Assembly (NCBI RefSeq): GCF_024346315.1
Contig: NZ_JAGQCS010000001.1
Location: 310,001-374,000, forward strand
Direction of reading: 5' to 3'
DNA: 64,000 bases
From: Cyanobium sp. ATX 6F1
Lineage (GTDB): Bacteria; Cyanobacteriota; Cyanobacteriia; PCC-6307; Cyanobiaceae
The position numbers and the translations under genes are program-made. Positions 27,878 through 36,943 of this stretch are shown piece by piece (the first letter of the stretch is position 1; each line of letters opens with the position of its first letter). Under the pieces are notes generated by a model that was given only the letters and a program-made list of their open reading frames with translations, did no database searches and had not been told where the DNA came from.

Positions 27878-27901
27878 GTTCAGCGCGGACCCTTCAAGGT
27901 A

Positions 27902-28048
27902 ATGATGGCAGAGGTCTCCTTCCACGCAGCGATGTACACCGACTGGACCGCCGTCATCTTGCTGCTGCTCACCGCCGCCCCGCTGGCGGTGGTGGTGGCC
28001 ACCGCGGTCTTCTTCATCGCGAAGAAACCCGCAAAGCCCCCGCGCTGA
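27902..28048 (+). CDS. Very small single-helix membrane protein
   Basis: A 48-residue reading frame (MMAEVSFHAAMYTDWTAVIL start) with one strong transmembrane helix (LLLLTAAPLAVVVATAVFFI) and a basic proline-rich tail KKPAKPPR. The size and topology are like small photosynthetic or respiratory complex subunits, but I match it to none. It starts 24 nt from the divergent secreted-protein gene, and its end overlaps the convergent zinc-motif gene. Confidence 0.5.
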   Translation: MMAEVSFHAAMYTDWTAVILLLLTAAPLAVVVATAVFFIAKKPAKPPR

Positions 28049-28292
28049 CCTCGGCCTCCCCCACCACCCCGGGCGCGATGGGAGCAGCCTTGCTCTCCCC
28101 GCTGAGGAGGCGGGTCAGCTCTGGGCTGGCGCTGAACTGCGGCAGCACCCCCTGACCGAGACAATCCAGGCAGGTGCGAAAACGATGGTGGCTCATCCGG
28201 AGCACACCGCTCCCGCCGCAGGCTTGGCAGCAGGGACGATCACCAGGGCTGGGTGATGGGGAGTCTGGTGATGGGGTGAGCGGGTCGCTCAT
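28014..28292 (-). CDS. Small protein with two CxxCxGxG motifs
   Basis: A 92-residue protein containing DnaJ-type zinc motifs CQACGGSG and CLDCLGQG, 14 residues apart, enough for one zinc ion. Other parts are proline/serine-rich and variable. Stand-alone mini zinc proteins of this type are common in cyanobacteria. A thiol or assembly-factor role is possible but not shown. It lies 8 nt upstream of the gluQ 3' end on the same strand. Confidence 0.6.
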   Translation of the reverse strand: MSDPLTPSPDSPSPSPGDRPCCQACGGSGVLRMSHHRFRTCLDCLGQGVLPQFSASPELTRLLSGESKAAPIAPGVVGEAEVSAGALRVSSR

Positions 28293-28300
28293 CAAAACAA

Positions 28301-29371
28301 TCAGGAGTTGAACCCAGTTTCGGACCCCAGGGCGCCCTTGATCCCGAAGCCTTTGTTAAGACTCAGGGCCCGCTCGAACGCCTCCAGGCTCAGTTGCTCC
28401 AGCAGAGCCCTGGCGCTCAGCGCGCTGGGCCTAGCCACAAGGCCGAGGCTCCCCGCCAGTCGCCCGATCACCTCGGGGGCGCCCAGCCCCTCGCTCCTCC
28501 AGGCCGCCAGGCCCTCAGCCCCCTGGCGTTTGGCCAGGCGCTCCCCCGAGGGCTGGCGCCAGAGGGGCACATGGGCGTAGCTGGGGGCCACTCCCCCCAA
28601 CGCCTCGATCACCGCCACCTGGGGGGCCGTGGAGGCCCAGAGATCCTCCCCGCGCACCACGGTTGTGATGCCCAGGGCCAGCTCATCCACCGCCGTGGTC
28701 AGGTGGTAGGCCAGCACCCCGTCGGCGCGGCGCAGCACCGGATCGCCCACCTGCCGGGCCGCCTGCAGGATTCCAGGGGCCGCCAGCCGCTCCCGCCACT
28801 GGATCGGCGCGTCCGGCAGGCGCAGGCGCCAACTGGGCAGGCGCCCCGCCTCGATCCCCCACCGGTTCGGCCGCCCCCGGCAGGTGCCCGGATAGACCGG
28901 CGCCTCGCCGTGGGGCGCTGAAGGGTCCGCCAGCATCCGCCTGCTGCAGCGGCAGGGGTAGAGCTCGCCCGAGCGCCGCAGGGCCGAGAGCACCGAGCCA
29001 TAGAGGCCCCGCCGCTCGCTCTGGCGCAGCAGCGGACCATCCCAGTGGAGCCCCAGCCAGTCCAGATCCCGCAGGATGGCGTCCTCGGCGCCGACACGGT
29101 TGCGGGGCCGATCGAGATCGTCGAAGCGCAGCAACCATTCGCCCCGATGCAGCCGGGCGTCGAGCCAGCTGAGCAGGGCGGTGCGCAGGTTGCCCCAGTG
29201 CAGCTCTCCGGTGGGGGAGGGGGCGAAGCGACCGCGGTAGGGCGCCGGCCCAGCGACCTCGGCCGGGTTCCGCCCAGGGGCGGGCCGCAGCAGGGGCACC
29301 AGATGGGCCGGCAACGCCACCGCTGGGCCAGCAAAAAGGCGGCCCAGCGGGCCGCCCAGCTCAGCCGCCAA
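28301..29371 (-). CDS. gluQ: Glutamyl-Q tRNA(Asp) synthetase
   Basis: A 356-residue enzyme that glutamylates queuosine in tRNA-Asp; it resembles the catalytic half of GluRS. HIGH-type motif: YRGRFAPSPTGELHWGNLRT near residue 45. Zinc ligands: PCRCSRR and YPGTCRGRP. KMSKS-like loop: SGERLAKRQGAEGL. The anticodon-binding half of GluRS is missing, as expected for GluQ. The first 40 residues precede the usual family start and may not be translated. Confidence 0.88.
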   Translation of the reverse strand: MAAELGGPLGRLFAGPAVALPAHLVPLLRPAPGRNPAEVAGPAPYRGRFAPSPTGELHWGNLRTALLSWLDARLHRGEWLLRFDDLDRPRNRVGAEDAILRDLDWLGLHWDGPLLRQSERRGLYGSVLSALRRSGELYPCRCSRRMLADPSAPHGEAPVYPGTCRGRPNRWGIEAGRLPSWRLRLPDAPIQWRERLAAPGILQAARQVGDPVLRRADGVLAYHLTTAVDELALGITTVVRGEDLWASTAPQVAVIEALGGVAPSYAHVPLWRQPSGERLAKRQGAEGLAAWRSEGLGAPEVIGRLAGSLGLVARPSALSARALLEQLSLEAFERALSLNKGFGIKGALGSETGFNS

Positions 29372-29380
29372 GGGGCGGAT

Positions 29381-29683
29381 TCATTTCTTCTTGGTCTTCT
29401 TCGACTCGGTCTGGACCCGGTCCTTGAACAGCTTGCCGGCGGTGAAGGCGGGCACGTGCTTGGCGGGAATGGCGATCTTCTCGCCGGTCTTGGGGTTCAG
29501 ACCCTGGCGGGCGGAGCGCTCGCGGGCTTCGAAGGAACCGAAACCAAGGATGGATACCTTTTCTCCTCCCACCACCGAATCGATGATGGTTTCGATGGCA
29601 GTATCGATCACCAGGGACACATCGGTTTTGGTGAGCTCGGTGCGGAGGGCAACGAGGTTGACGAGATCAGCTTTGTTGGTCAT
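29381..29683 (-). CDS. hup: HU-family DNA-binding protein
   Basis: A 100-residue histone-like protein that bends and compacts DNA. It has the family start MTNKADLVNLVA, the central GFGSFEARERSARQGLNPKT and the beta-arm tip NPKTGEKIAIPA. The end is a lysine-rich tail (KKTKKK). The 217 nt upstream have no other gene and should hold its promoter. Confidence 0.95.
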   Translation of the reverse strand: MTNKADLVNLVALRTELTKTDVSLVIDTAIETIIDSVVGGEKVSILGFGSFEARERSARQGLNPKTGEKIAIPAKHVPAFTAGKLFKDRVQTESKKTKKK

Positions 29684-29900
29684 CGGGAACGGAATCCTCC
29701 GGATCAGCGGAAGCCGTGCGGGTCGGAGAGTCCCTTGCGGCCGTGGGTGTGAGCGCGCTAATCGTATGGGTGTTCGCGGCCCCAGGCAACCGGAACATCA
29801 ATCTCAGCCATAGTTTTGGCCCCGCACGAACGCTCAAGGGGGGCCTTTGGTTGCCCAGGGCACACAATCGAGCTTCGCCGTGGGCCGATCGGCGAACGGC

Positions 29901-30587
29901 TCATTCGCCTTCCCTTGCGGCCTGAGCGGCCAGATCCTCCAGCAGGTCCTCCAGGAGCCGGCGGCCGCCGCTGATCAGCTTTTCGCCCCGCAGCGCCCCC
30001 AGCCCCGCCCCACTGGCGATCCAGTCGGGGGCCCCGGGGGGGAGCCAGCGGCGCAGGCGCTCCAGGCTGCGCCGCTGCCGCGGCCAGTGGAAGGTGCGGG
30101 CCGTGCGCAGGGGGGCCAGCTGGTTCACGCCGGTGGGCACCAGCAGGCGTCCGCAGAACAGCCCGCCCGCCTCCAACGCCAGCACGACGCAGGCCCCCGG
30201 CGTGGGCCCCGGTGTCCAGAGCAGGCGCACCCCGGGCTGGGGCTCGGCCTCCTCGGCAAACGTCTCCAGCCGGGCCACCCCCGGCAGCAGATAGGCCTCC
30301 TGCTCCTGCACCAGCACCGGCCAACCGAGCGCCTCCTGGAAACGCCGGCAGCGGCCATGGCCCTCGCGGCTGGTGAGCAGGATCCTGCCGCTCTGGCGCT
30401 CGCGCAGAAAGGTCAGGTTGGCCTCGGTGTACCCCGGGCAATCGATCAGCACGCCGCCACCGCCGCCCGGCAGGGCCTGCCACCAGGCGGTGCCCCCCTG
30501 GCTGTCGCGGCTGGGGGCGAACACCCACAGGTTGTCTTGCACCGGCTGGGGTGGTCGTCCGGTTTCGCTGGGGCTGGCGATGGCCAT
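29901..30587 (-). CDS. Metallo-beta-lactamase-fold protein with a degenerate metal site
   Basis: A 228-residue protein (ATG at 30587; an ATG at 30629 would add 14 residues). The fold is recognisable: DNLWVFAPSRD, GVLIDCPGYTEANLTFL, LLWTPGPTPGACVVLAL, GLFCGRLLV. Where active enzymes have HxHxDH, this one reads LLTSREGHGRCRRF. The usual first two histidines are missing, and the later GHTPG-type histidine is also gone (TPGPTPG). It may be a non-catalytic relative. It diverges from glgX with 54 nt between. Confidence 0.75.
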   Translation of the reverse strand: MAIASPSETGRPPQPVQDNLWVFAPSRDSQGGTAWWQALPGGGGGVLIDCPGYTEANLTFLRERQSGRILLTSREGHGRCRRFQEALGWPVLVQEQEAYLLPGVARLETFAEEAEPQPGVRLLWTPGPTPGACVVLALEAGGLFCGRLLVPTGVNQLAPLRTARTFHWPRQRRSLERLRRWLPPGAPDWIASGAGLGALRGEKLISGGRRLLEDLLEDLAAQAAREGE

Positions 30588-30641
30588 GGAGTCACCGAAC
30601 CGGATCACCGACCTAGCTTGTGACGCCATCTGCGCGGGCCC

Positions 30642-32693
30642 TTGGCGTCGATCCAACTGGGACACCCCTGGCCCCTGGGGGCGAGTCTGACCGCCGCTGG
30701 CGTGAACTTCTCGGTGGTGGCGCCCCGGGCCACCCGGGTGGAACTGCTGCTGTTTGAGCGCGGCGATTCCCCCGAACCCGATCGGGTGATTGCCCTGGAT
30801 GGGCGCCACCGCTCCGGCGACCACTGGCATGTGGAGGTGCCGGGGCTGGGGCTGGGGGCCTGCTACGGCTACCGGGTCTTCGGGCCCCTGCTGCCCGGCC
30901 AGCACAATTTCGATCCCTCCAAGGTGCTGCTCGATCCCTGCGCCCGGGCGATCGACGGCTGGCAGGTCTACCGCCGTGGCGCCGCCGCCGGCGCCGCCCC
31001 CAACACCAGCAGCTGCCTCAAGGGTGTGGTGACCGAACGGGACCGCTTCGATTTCGAGGCGGCGCCGCGGCCCCGCCACAGCTGGTCGCGCACCGTGATC
31101 TATGAACTGCACGTGGGCGGCTTCACCCAGGGCCCCGGCTGCCCGGTGAGCCGGGCGCTGCAGGGCACCTATCTCGGGCTGATCGAGGTGCTCGGCGAGC
31201 TCAAGGCGTTGGGGGTCACCGCCCTGGAACTGCTGCCGGTGATGGCCTTCGATCCCCACGACGCCCCCGACGGCCGGCTGAACCACTGGGGTTACAGCCC
31301 CCTGAGCTGGCTGGCGCCCCACCACGCCTACGTCGCCGGCGGTGATCCGCTCACGGCCCGGGGGCAGGTGCGCCGGCTGGTGAGCGCCTGCCACCAGCTC
31401 GGCCTCGAGGTGCTGGTGGATGTGGTCTACAACCACACCACCGAAGGCAACCAGGAGGGCCCGACCCTCAGCTGGCGGGGCTTCGACGACCGGCTCTATT
31501 ACCACCAGACCGCCAAGGGGGAGTACCTGGATGTGAGCGGTTGCGGCAACACCGTGGCGGCCAACCGGCCCCTGGTGCGGCGGCTGATCCTGGAATCGAT
31601 GCGCTGCTGGGCCCTGGAGCTGGGGGTGGATGGTTTTCGCTTCGATCTGGGCATTGCCCTCTCGCGGGGGGAGGGTCTCGCCCCCCTCGACCAGCCGCCC
31701 CTGTTCGAGGACATCGAGGCCGACCCGGAACTGAGCGATCTCAAGCTCGTGAGCGAGCCCTGGGACTGCGGCGGCCTCTACCGGCTGAGCGATTTTCCGG
31801 CCCGGCGGGTGGCCGCCTGGAACGGCCGCTTCCGCGATGACCTGCGCAGCTTCTGGAAAGGCGATGAAAAGACCAGCTGGTCGATGGCCCAGCGGCTCAA
31901 CGGCAGCCCGGATCTGTTTGGCGGCCAGCCGGCGGAGGCCGGCCGCTGCATCACCTTCATCACCGCCCACGATGGCTTCACCCTGGCGGACCTGGTCAGC
32001 TACAACCGCAAGCACAACCTCGCCAACGGCGAGGACGACCGCGACGGTGACAACCACAACAACAGCTGGAACCACGGGGTGGAGGGCCCCAGCAGCGACC
32101 ATGCGGTGGTGGCCCTGCGGGAGCGGCAGCTGCGCAACCTGCTGGCCTCCCTGCTGCTGGCACCGGGGGTGCCGATGCTGCTGATGGGCGATGAGGTGCG
32201 CCGCAGCCAGGGGGGCAACAACAACGCCTGGTGCCAGAACAACCCGATCGGCTGGATGCACTGGCGCGCCAACGCCCAAGACCTGGCCCTGCGGCAATTC
32301 TGTCGCCGGCTGCTGCGGCTACGGGAGCGGCTGACACCGCTGCTCAACCCCGACCAGGCCACCCTCGAGGAGCTCCCGGTCCAACGCCACTGGCACGGGG
32401 TGGAGCTGAATGCCCCCGATTGGGCCAAGTGGTCCCACTCCCTGGCCTGGAGCCTGGAGACCCCCCACCAGGGGGCGCTGCTCTGGTGCGGCATGAACGC
32501 CTACTTCAAGGCCATGCACTTCGATCTGCCCCCCTGCCCCGGCGGCTGGCTGCGGGTGATCGACACCGCCCTGCCCGCCGGTCAGGACCTGCCCGAGCGG
32601 CCCGAACGCTGGAGTCCGCCGGGGGCGCCGCTGGAGAGCCGCAGCCTGATGCTGCTGGTGGCCGCCCCGCTGCTGGCAGGAGTGAGGCTCTGA
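30642..32693 (+). CDS. glgX: Glycogen debranching isoamylase, GlgX type
   Basis: A 683-residue GH13 enzyme hydrolysing alpha-1,6 branches of glycogen. The N-terminal CBM48 covers residues 1-130 (GVNFSVVAPRATRVELLLF). The catalytic barrel has VDVVYNHTTEGN, the nucleophile in DGFRFDLGIAL, the acid in LVSEPWDCGG and the stabiliser in ITAHDGFTLADLVSYN. The TTG at 30642 gives the expected N-terminus; no ATG is near. It supplies glucan chains for fermentation, linking loosely to the PFOR-Hox pathway. Confidence 0.92.
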   Translation: MASIQLGHPWPLGASLTAAGVNFSVVAPRATRVELLLFERGDSPEPDRVIALDGRHRSGDHWHVEVPGLGLGACYGYRVFGPLLPGQHNFDPSKVLLDPCARAIDGWQVYRRGAAAGAAPNTSSCLKGVVTERDRFDFEAAPRPRHSWSRTVIYELHVGGFTQGPGCPVSRALQGTYLGLIEVLGELKALGVTALELLPVMAFDPHDAPDGRLNHWGYSPLSWLAPHHAYVAGGDPLTARGQVRRLVSACHQLGLEVLVDVVYNHTTEGNQEGPTLSWRGFDDRLYYHQTAKGEYLDVSGCGNTVAANRPLVRRLILESMRCWALELGVDGFRFDLGIALSRGEGLAPLDQPPLFEDIEADPELSDLKLVSEPWDCGGLYRLSDFPARRVAAWNGRFRDDLRSFWKGDEKTSWSMAQRLNGSPDLFGGQPAEAGRCITFITAHDGFTLADLVSYNRKHNLANGEDDRDGDNHNNSWNHGVEGPSSDHAVVALRERQLRNLLASLLLAPGVPMLLMGDEVRRSQGGNNNAWCQNNPIGWMHWRANAQDLALRQFCRRLLRLRERLTPLLNPDQATLEELPVQRHWHGVELNAPDWAKWSHSLAWSLETPHQGALLWCGMNAYFKAMHFDLPPCPGGWLRVIDTALPAGQDLPERPERWSPPGAPLESRSLMLLVAAPLLAGVRL

Positions 32694-32766
32694 GGACGAA
32701 GCGGAACCGCCCGTCACATCAGGAGAGGAACCCCCAACACAACGGGCGTCGTGCCAACAAAACAAG

Positions 32767-32813
<47 letters not shown>

Positions 32814-33120
32814 CTATAAAATGCCCAGTCTCATTGCTGTGACTGGTTTCTCAATTACAAAAATCGGCCATGTGAGATGTTATGTGAGATGTTTTGGCGC
32901 AGGCGTTGTCAATAAGCCCCGGCGGCAAAAATCGAGCAGGGGGTTCTTGGGAGTTGGCGAGACAGCTTCTGGACCTCCGAGACGAAGGCAGTCGGACGCC
33001 ACGCCGTTGACCTAAGACCCCAAGCGCAAGCAGACCACTCCTTGCCGCCCCTATTAAAGGCAAGCCTGCTTTCCTTGAATAAGCTTCGGCTGTGTTCAAG
33101 GTTCGTCGAGGGACGTTCCC
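32814..33120. other. Gene-free island border
   Basis: About 300 nt between the tRNA fragment and fic. It is more AT-rich than its surroundings and contains a short direct repeat (ATGTGAGATGT near 32870 and again near 32882). A short antisense frame exists but has no protein-like features. No integrase or excisionase gene is visible here. Confidence 0.5.
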
Positions 33121-34293
33121 ATGCGGCGCGAGTCCACAGGTCGCTACGAAATCAGCACCACCACAGGAGAATCCGTGCGGGCCTTCGTGCCGGCGTCGCT
33201 ACCTCCTCATCCACCGATCACTCTTGAAGGGCCGCTTCAGGCCCTGCACGAGCGAGCCCTGTTGGCTTGCGGACGTCTGGACGGAGTCTCGGCGCTGCTG
33301 CCGGATCCAGAGCTTTTCCTCTACACCTACGTGCGGCGAGAGGCGCTGCTCTCCTCCCAGATCGAGGGCACCCAGTCGTCCCTCTCCGATCTGCTGCTCT
33401 TTGAACTGGAAGAGGCGCCTGGTGTTCCCTTTGATGACGTGGTGGAGGTTTCCAGCTACGTGGCCGGCCTTGAGCATGGTCTGGCGCGGCTGCGGGAAGG
33501 ATTCCCTCTGTCCTCCCGCCTGCTGCGGGAGATCCACGCCAAGCTGCTGGCACGGGGCCGCGGGGCCGATCGGCTTCCTGGTGAATTTCGCCGCAGCCAG
33601 AACTGGATCGGCGGCACCCGGCCCGGCAATGCAAGCTTCGTGCCGCCGCCACCGGGCCTAGTGGAGGACTGCATGGCGCAGTTGGAGCACTTCATCCATG
33701 GAACCGCCCAAAACGAGCACGAGCTGCCGGTGCTGGTGCGTGCCGCCCTGGCCCACGTGCAGTTCGAGACGATCCACCCATTCCTCGACGGCAATGGTCG
33801 CTTGGGCAGGCTCCTGATCGTGCTGGTGCTGATCGATGCCGGCGTTCTGCAGCAGCCCTTGCTCTACCTCAGCTTGTTTTTCAAGCAGCACCGCAGCCGC
33901 TACTACGAGCTGCTGGAAGGTGTTCGCCGCGAGGGCGACTGGGAGGCCTGGATCGATTTCTTCCTGGAGGGAATCGTGACCACCGCGAGCTCAGCCGTCG
34001 CCACCGCACACCGGCTGCTGGCGCTTTTTCGCGGCGACGAGGCCAGGCTCACGGGCCTGGGGCGGTCTGGTCCGAGCGTGCGCCAGATCTTCCAAGCCCT
34101 GCGCCAGCGCCCACTGACCAGCATCGGCCAGATCCGAGCGATGAGCGGCCTGAGCTTTCCCACCATCAGCAAAGCCATCGAGACCCTGGTCGAGCTCGGG
34201 ATCGCCCGCGAGATCACCGGTGGGCGGCGCAATCGCCTGTTCGCCTACGACGCCTATCTGGCCATCCTCAGCGAGGGCACTGAGCCGCTCTGA
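33121..34293 (+). CDS. fic: Fic-family AMP-transferase with wHTH domain
   Basis: A 390-residue class II Fic protein, expected to modify target proteins with AMP. The inhibitory helix motif is SSQIEGTQSS near residue 77, N-terminal to the Fic core. The catalytic loop is complete: HPFLDGNGRLGRLL near residue 219. The C-terminal part is a winged helix (LTSIGQIRAMSGLSFPTISK) for DNA binding. This architecture is common in islands. No separate antitoxin is adjacent, consistent with the built-in inhibitory helix. Confidence 0.92.
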   Translation: MRRESTGRYEISTTTGESVRAFVPASLPPHPPITLEGPLQALHERALLACGRLDGVSALLPDPELFLYTYVRREALLSSQIEGTQSSLSDLLLFELEEAPGVPFDDVVEVSSYVAGLEHGLARLREGFPLSSRLLREIHAKLLARGRGADRLPGEFRRSQNWIGGTRPGNASFVPPPPGLVEDCMAQLEHFIHGTAQNEHELPVLVRAALAHVQFETIHPFLDGNGRLGRLLIVLVLIDAGVLQQPLLYLSLFFKQHRSRYYELLEGVRREGDWEAWIDFFLEGIVTTASSAVATAHRLLALFRGDEARLTGLGRSGPSVRQIFQALRQRPLTSIGQIRAMSGLSFPTISKAIETLVELGIAREITGGRRNRLFAYDAYLAILSEGTEPL

Positions 34294-34338
34294 GCCATGA
34301 AGGCCCACCCCGGGAGCGGGGAGTGATGGTGTCACACG

Positions 34339-34392
34339 GCGCAAGGGCTGCGCGAGTCGATGAGGCCGCTGCGCGGTCACCGACCCTTGCGC
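34339..34392. repeat. Dispersed hairpin element, copy 1
   Basis: Outer arms GCGCAAGGG (34339-34347) and CCCTTGCGC (34384-34392) pair perfectly, and inner G/C segments can extend the fold. It shares the CAAGGGCTGCGC core with copies near 50.6, 51.4, 53.9, 54.4 and 57.3 kb. Unlike those, it is not close to a start codon. Confidence 0.6.
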
Positions 34393-34832
34393 TCGCGTGA
34401 TCTCTTCGCTCCTCGCCGCCACCGGGATGGGTGGCTGAGGTCACGCCTGCACGGCGCCTCTCCCGCGGCTGCGGTGCCGCTGCTCATCCGGCCGGCTGGT
34501 GCTTGATGGATCAGGTGTGCTGATTGCAAGAGGTTCCCTCGCGCGGCTGCGCGGGCTATCAATCAGGCCTGGAGCACCAAGCTGGCCACAAAGATGGCCA
34601 GTTGGACGCCACTCAATTCAGCCGTGGAGCGTGAGCTGTGACCCCTCAAATTCCAGTGATTGCAGTGGCTCTGGCCTGCATAAAGTGGATTTGTACTGCT
34701 AAGATTAGGTCAGCGCCAAAGGCCCCGAGCCCATCGCCTGCGGCAACGTCATCCCCTGATCTCGCCATCACCGCCGCATTCGTATCAGCGGCATGATGCC
34801 CCGATCAGTTGTCACCTGCGGCAACTGATTCC
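34393..34832. other. Gene-free stretch before the SLOG gene
   Basis: About 440 nt with no credible coding frame. It goes from very G/C-rich DNA with palindromic runs (near 34535-34555) to a more AT-rich part (about 34640-34720) that may include the promoter of the next operon. I see no clear -35/-10 pair. Confidence 0.4.
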
Positions 34833-35330
34833 ATGGCTGTTTGTACTTCATCCAGGCCTGAAGTGGGCCCCGGTCGCTCCCTTGTGATCGTGGCCGGCGG
34901 CGGCCGAGATCTGGCCTGGCCCCATCAGCGGGTGGCTGCTGAGCTGCTGGCCCGCAGCAGCGGCCGGCTCGTTCATCTGCTGCTCCATGGCGGAGCACGC
35001 GGAGCCGATGCCGCCATCGCCCGCGCCGCCCATCAGCTGGGTTGGTCGGCACTGGTCATGCCTGCCGAGTGGCGGCGCCATGGCCGGGCTGCCGGGCCGA
35101 TCCGTAATCGGGAACTGCTCGAACTGGCCGTTGCCCGGGCCTTGTCCCACTCCTCCCCCGGTGTCTCCACCTCGGTGCTGGTGGTGGCCTTCCCCGGCGG
35201 GCCAGGCACCGCCTCCCTGGTGCAGCAGGCCCGCCGGATGGCCTCACGCTCCCCGGTGCCGATCGCCGTGGTGGAAGTCAGCCCATCCGCCGGTCGCTGG
35301 GCCCATCCCGCTGCTGCCGCTCGCTGTTGA
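34833..35330 (+). CDS. SLOG-domain protein (DUF2493/YspA-like)
   Basis: A 165-residue Rossmann-like protein of the SLOG superfamily, which binds nucleotide-derived ligands. Diagnostic blocks: IVAGGGRDLAWP at the N-terminus, LLLHGGARGADAAIARAA near residue 50, WRRHGRAAGPIRNRELLELA near 80 and VVAFPGGPGTASLV near 115. Such proteins are frequent in phages and defence-linked loci. The ATG at 34833 is preferred to a TTG 24 nt upstream. It is followed 48 nt later by the Gp157-like gene. Confidence 0.85.
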   Translation: MAVCTSSRPEVGPGRSLVIVAGGGRDLAWPHQRVAAELLARSSGRLVHLLLHGGARGADAAIARAAHQLGWSALVMPAEWRRHGRAAGPIRNRELLELAVARALSHSSPGVSTSVLVVAFPGGPGTASLVQQARRMASRSPVPIAVVEVSPSAGRWAHPAAAARC

Positions 35331-35378
35331 AGCCTTCCGCGCCTGTTGCTGCCTCCGTTCCCCATTCCTCTCAACGAC

Positions 35379-36020
35379 ATGGCTGTTCTCACCCCCATCC
35401 CGATCGCTTCCGTCTCTCCGGCCATTGCCCCACCGGTAGCTGCTTCTGAATCCGCCGGTCCCGCCTGCGCCTTGCAGCGCAACGGTTCCCTCTGGCAGCT
35501 GGGCATCGAGGCCCAGGAGCTCACCACCGCCATCGGCCAGCTGGCCGAGCAGCTTGAGGCCGATGACGACGATTCCCGCAGTCAGGCCCTCGCTGAGCTG
35601 GAGGCCGCCCTGCTGGCTGAGGAGGGCAACAAGCAGGCCCTGGCGGCCAAGGCCGATGCCACCTGCTGGGTGATCGAGCATCTGCGCGGCCAGGCCGCCT
35701 ATCGCCAGCAGCAGGCCAAGCGCCTCACGGAGCTTTCCCGCTCCGATGTCGGCCGGGCCGATGCCTTGGAGGAATCGCTGGTGCTGGTGCTCACCCGGCT
35801 ACAGCCCGGCGCCACCGCCTTCTCTTTCCCCAATCACGAGCTCAGCAGCCGCAAATCCCAGGCCGTCGAGATCGAGGACGAGGAGACCCTGGCGCGGGAG
35901 TGGCAGTCCTCCACCACCAGCTGGAAGCCGGATCGCCTGCTCATCAAAGACGCGCTTAAGGCAGGCCAGGACGTCCCAGGCGCCCAGCTGATCAGCCGCC
36001 GCAGCTGGCGCATCCGCTGA
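35379..36020 (+). CDS. Phage Gp157-like protein
   Basis: A 213-residue protein resembling the siphovirus Gp157 family of early phage genes. Its helical region has LAAKADATCWVIEHLRGQAA and QQAKRLTELSRSDVGRADAL. The conserved C-terminal half includes FSFPNHELSSRKSQAVEIED and ends PGAQLISRRSWRIR. The N-terminal 45 residues are low-complexity. It precedes a Rad52-like recombinase gene, matching phage replication/recombination modules. Biochemical role unknown. Confidence 0.8.
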   Translation: MAVLTPIPIASVSPAIAPPVAASESAGPACALQRNGSLWQLGIEAQELTTAIGQLAEQLEADDDDSRSQALAELEAALLAEEGNKQALAAKADATCWVIEHLRGQAAYRQQQAKRLTELSRSDVGRADALEESLVLVLTRLQPGATAFSFPNHELSSRKSQAVEIEDEETLAREWQSSTTSWKPDRLLIKDALKAGQDVPGAQLISRRSWRIR

Positions 36021-36087
36021 CCGGCCAGAGCTGTTTCAACCGGGCCGCTGCCTGGCGGCCCACTGCACCCCCCTTACAGAACAAGCC

Positions 36088-36873
36088 ATGACCAGCAGCA
36101 CCTTTACTGCCGAGCAGATCGCCACCCTCACTGCACCCCTCGATCGCGCCAAGGTGCGTCAGCGGGAGCAGGGCCGGACCACCGTCAGCTACCTGGAGGG
36201 ATGGCAGGTGATCGCGGAAGCCAACCGCATCTTTGGCTTTGACGGTTGGACGCGAGAAACAACCTCAGTCCGCTGCGTCAACCAGAGCGAGCGCAGCATC
36301 GGCCGGGACAACCGCCCTGGCTGGGGCGTCACCTACACAGCCCGGGTTCGCATCACCGTCGGCCATCTGGGCACCGCCCCACTGATCCGCGAGGGAACCG
36401 GCGCCGGCCACGGCATTGACGTGGACCTGGGCCAGGCCCATGAATCGGCCATCAAGGAGTCCGAAACCGATGCCATGAAGCGTGCCCTGATGACCTTCGG
36501 GAACCCGTTCGGGCTGGCGCTTTATGACAAGCAGCAGCGGGAGGTCACCCAATCGGAAGGGGACAGAGCCCATCAAGTCCCTGCCAGCAACGGCAAGAGG
36601 TCGATCCATCGCCGCCCGTCCCCCGCGGCACAGAACGCCGCAGCGGAAGCCACAGGCGACCCAAGCCTGTCGCCCCTCGATCCGGCCACCATCAGCCAGA
36701 TGTTGGCCACCCTGCGCAGTCTGCCGAGGCCGGTGCTGGAGGGGTTCACCAAGGCTTTCCGCAAGCGCTTTCAGGTCCCGGAGGACGCCACCTCCATCGC
36801 CGATCGGATTTGTCAGAAGCGTCACCACGACTGGATCGAGGCGTATTTGGTTCAGCACCAGAGCGTTGTCTGA
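36088..36873 (+). CDS. Rad52/22-like single-strand annealing protein
   Basis: A 261-residue phage-type recombinase that anneals complementary strands. The Rad52/22 core is seen in YLEGWQVIAEANRIFGFDGW, YTARVRITVG, GTGAGHGIDVDLGQAHESAI and SETDAMKRALMTFGNPFGLA. A variable linker (about 150-190) leads to a C-terminal segment TKAFRKRFQVPEDATSIADR near residue 228, which is duplicated downstream at 37.5-37.9 kb. An exonuclease partner is not adjacent. Confidence 0.85.
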   Translation: MTSSTFTAEQIATLTAPLDRAKVRQREQGRTTVSYLEGWQVIAEANRIFGFDGWTRETTSVRCVNQSERSIGRDNRPGWGVTYTARVRITVGHLGTAPLIREGTGAGHGIDVDLGQAHESAIKESETDAMKRALMTFGNPFGLALYDKQQREVTQSEGDRAHQVPASNGKRSIHRRPSPAAQNAAAEATGDPSLSPLDPATISQMLATLRSLPRPVLEGFTKAFRKRFQVPEDATSIADRICQKRHHDWIEAYLVQHQSVV

Positions 36874-36943
36874 GATCCAGTGATCCGGCAGCTCAGATCG
36901 GATGAGCTGCCTACCATTCATGAGACCGGCCGCCCTAAGGGCC

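Noticed and set aside
30630-32297. An upstream extension of the metallo-beta-lactamase-like gene into glgX
   Set aside because: The extension is antisense to the conserved GlgX catalytic domain; ATGs at 30587 or 30629 give a normal-length protein.
32851-33099. A minus-strand frame beside the tRNA-Gly fragment as an integrase remnant
   Set aside because: No tyrosine-recombinase motif is visible and composition is not protein-like.
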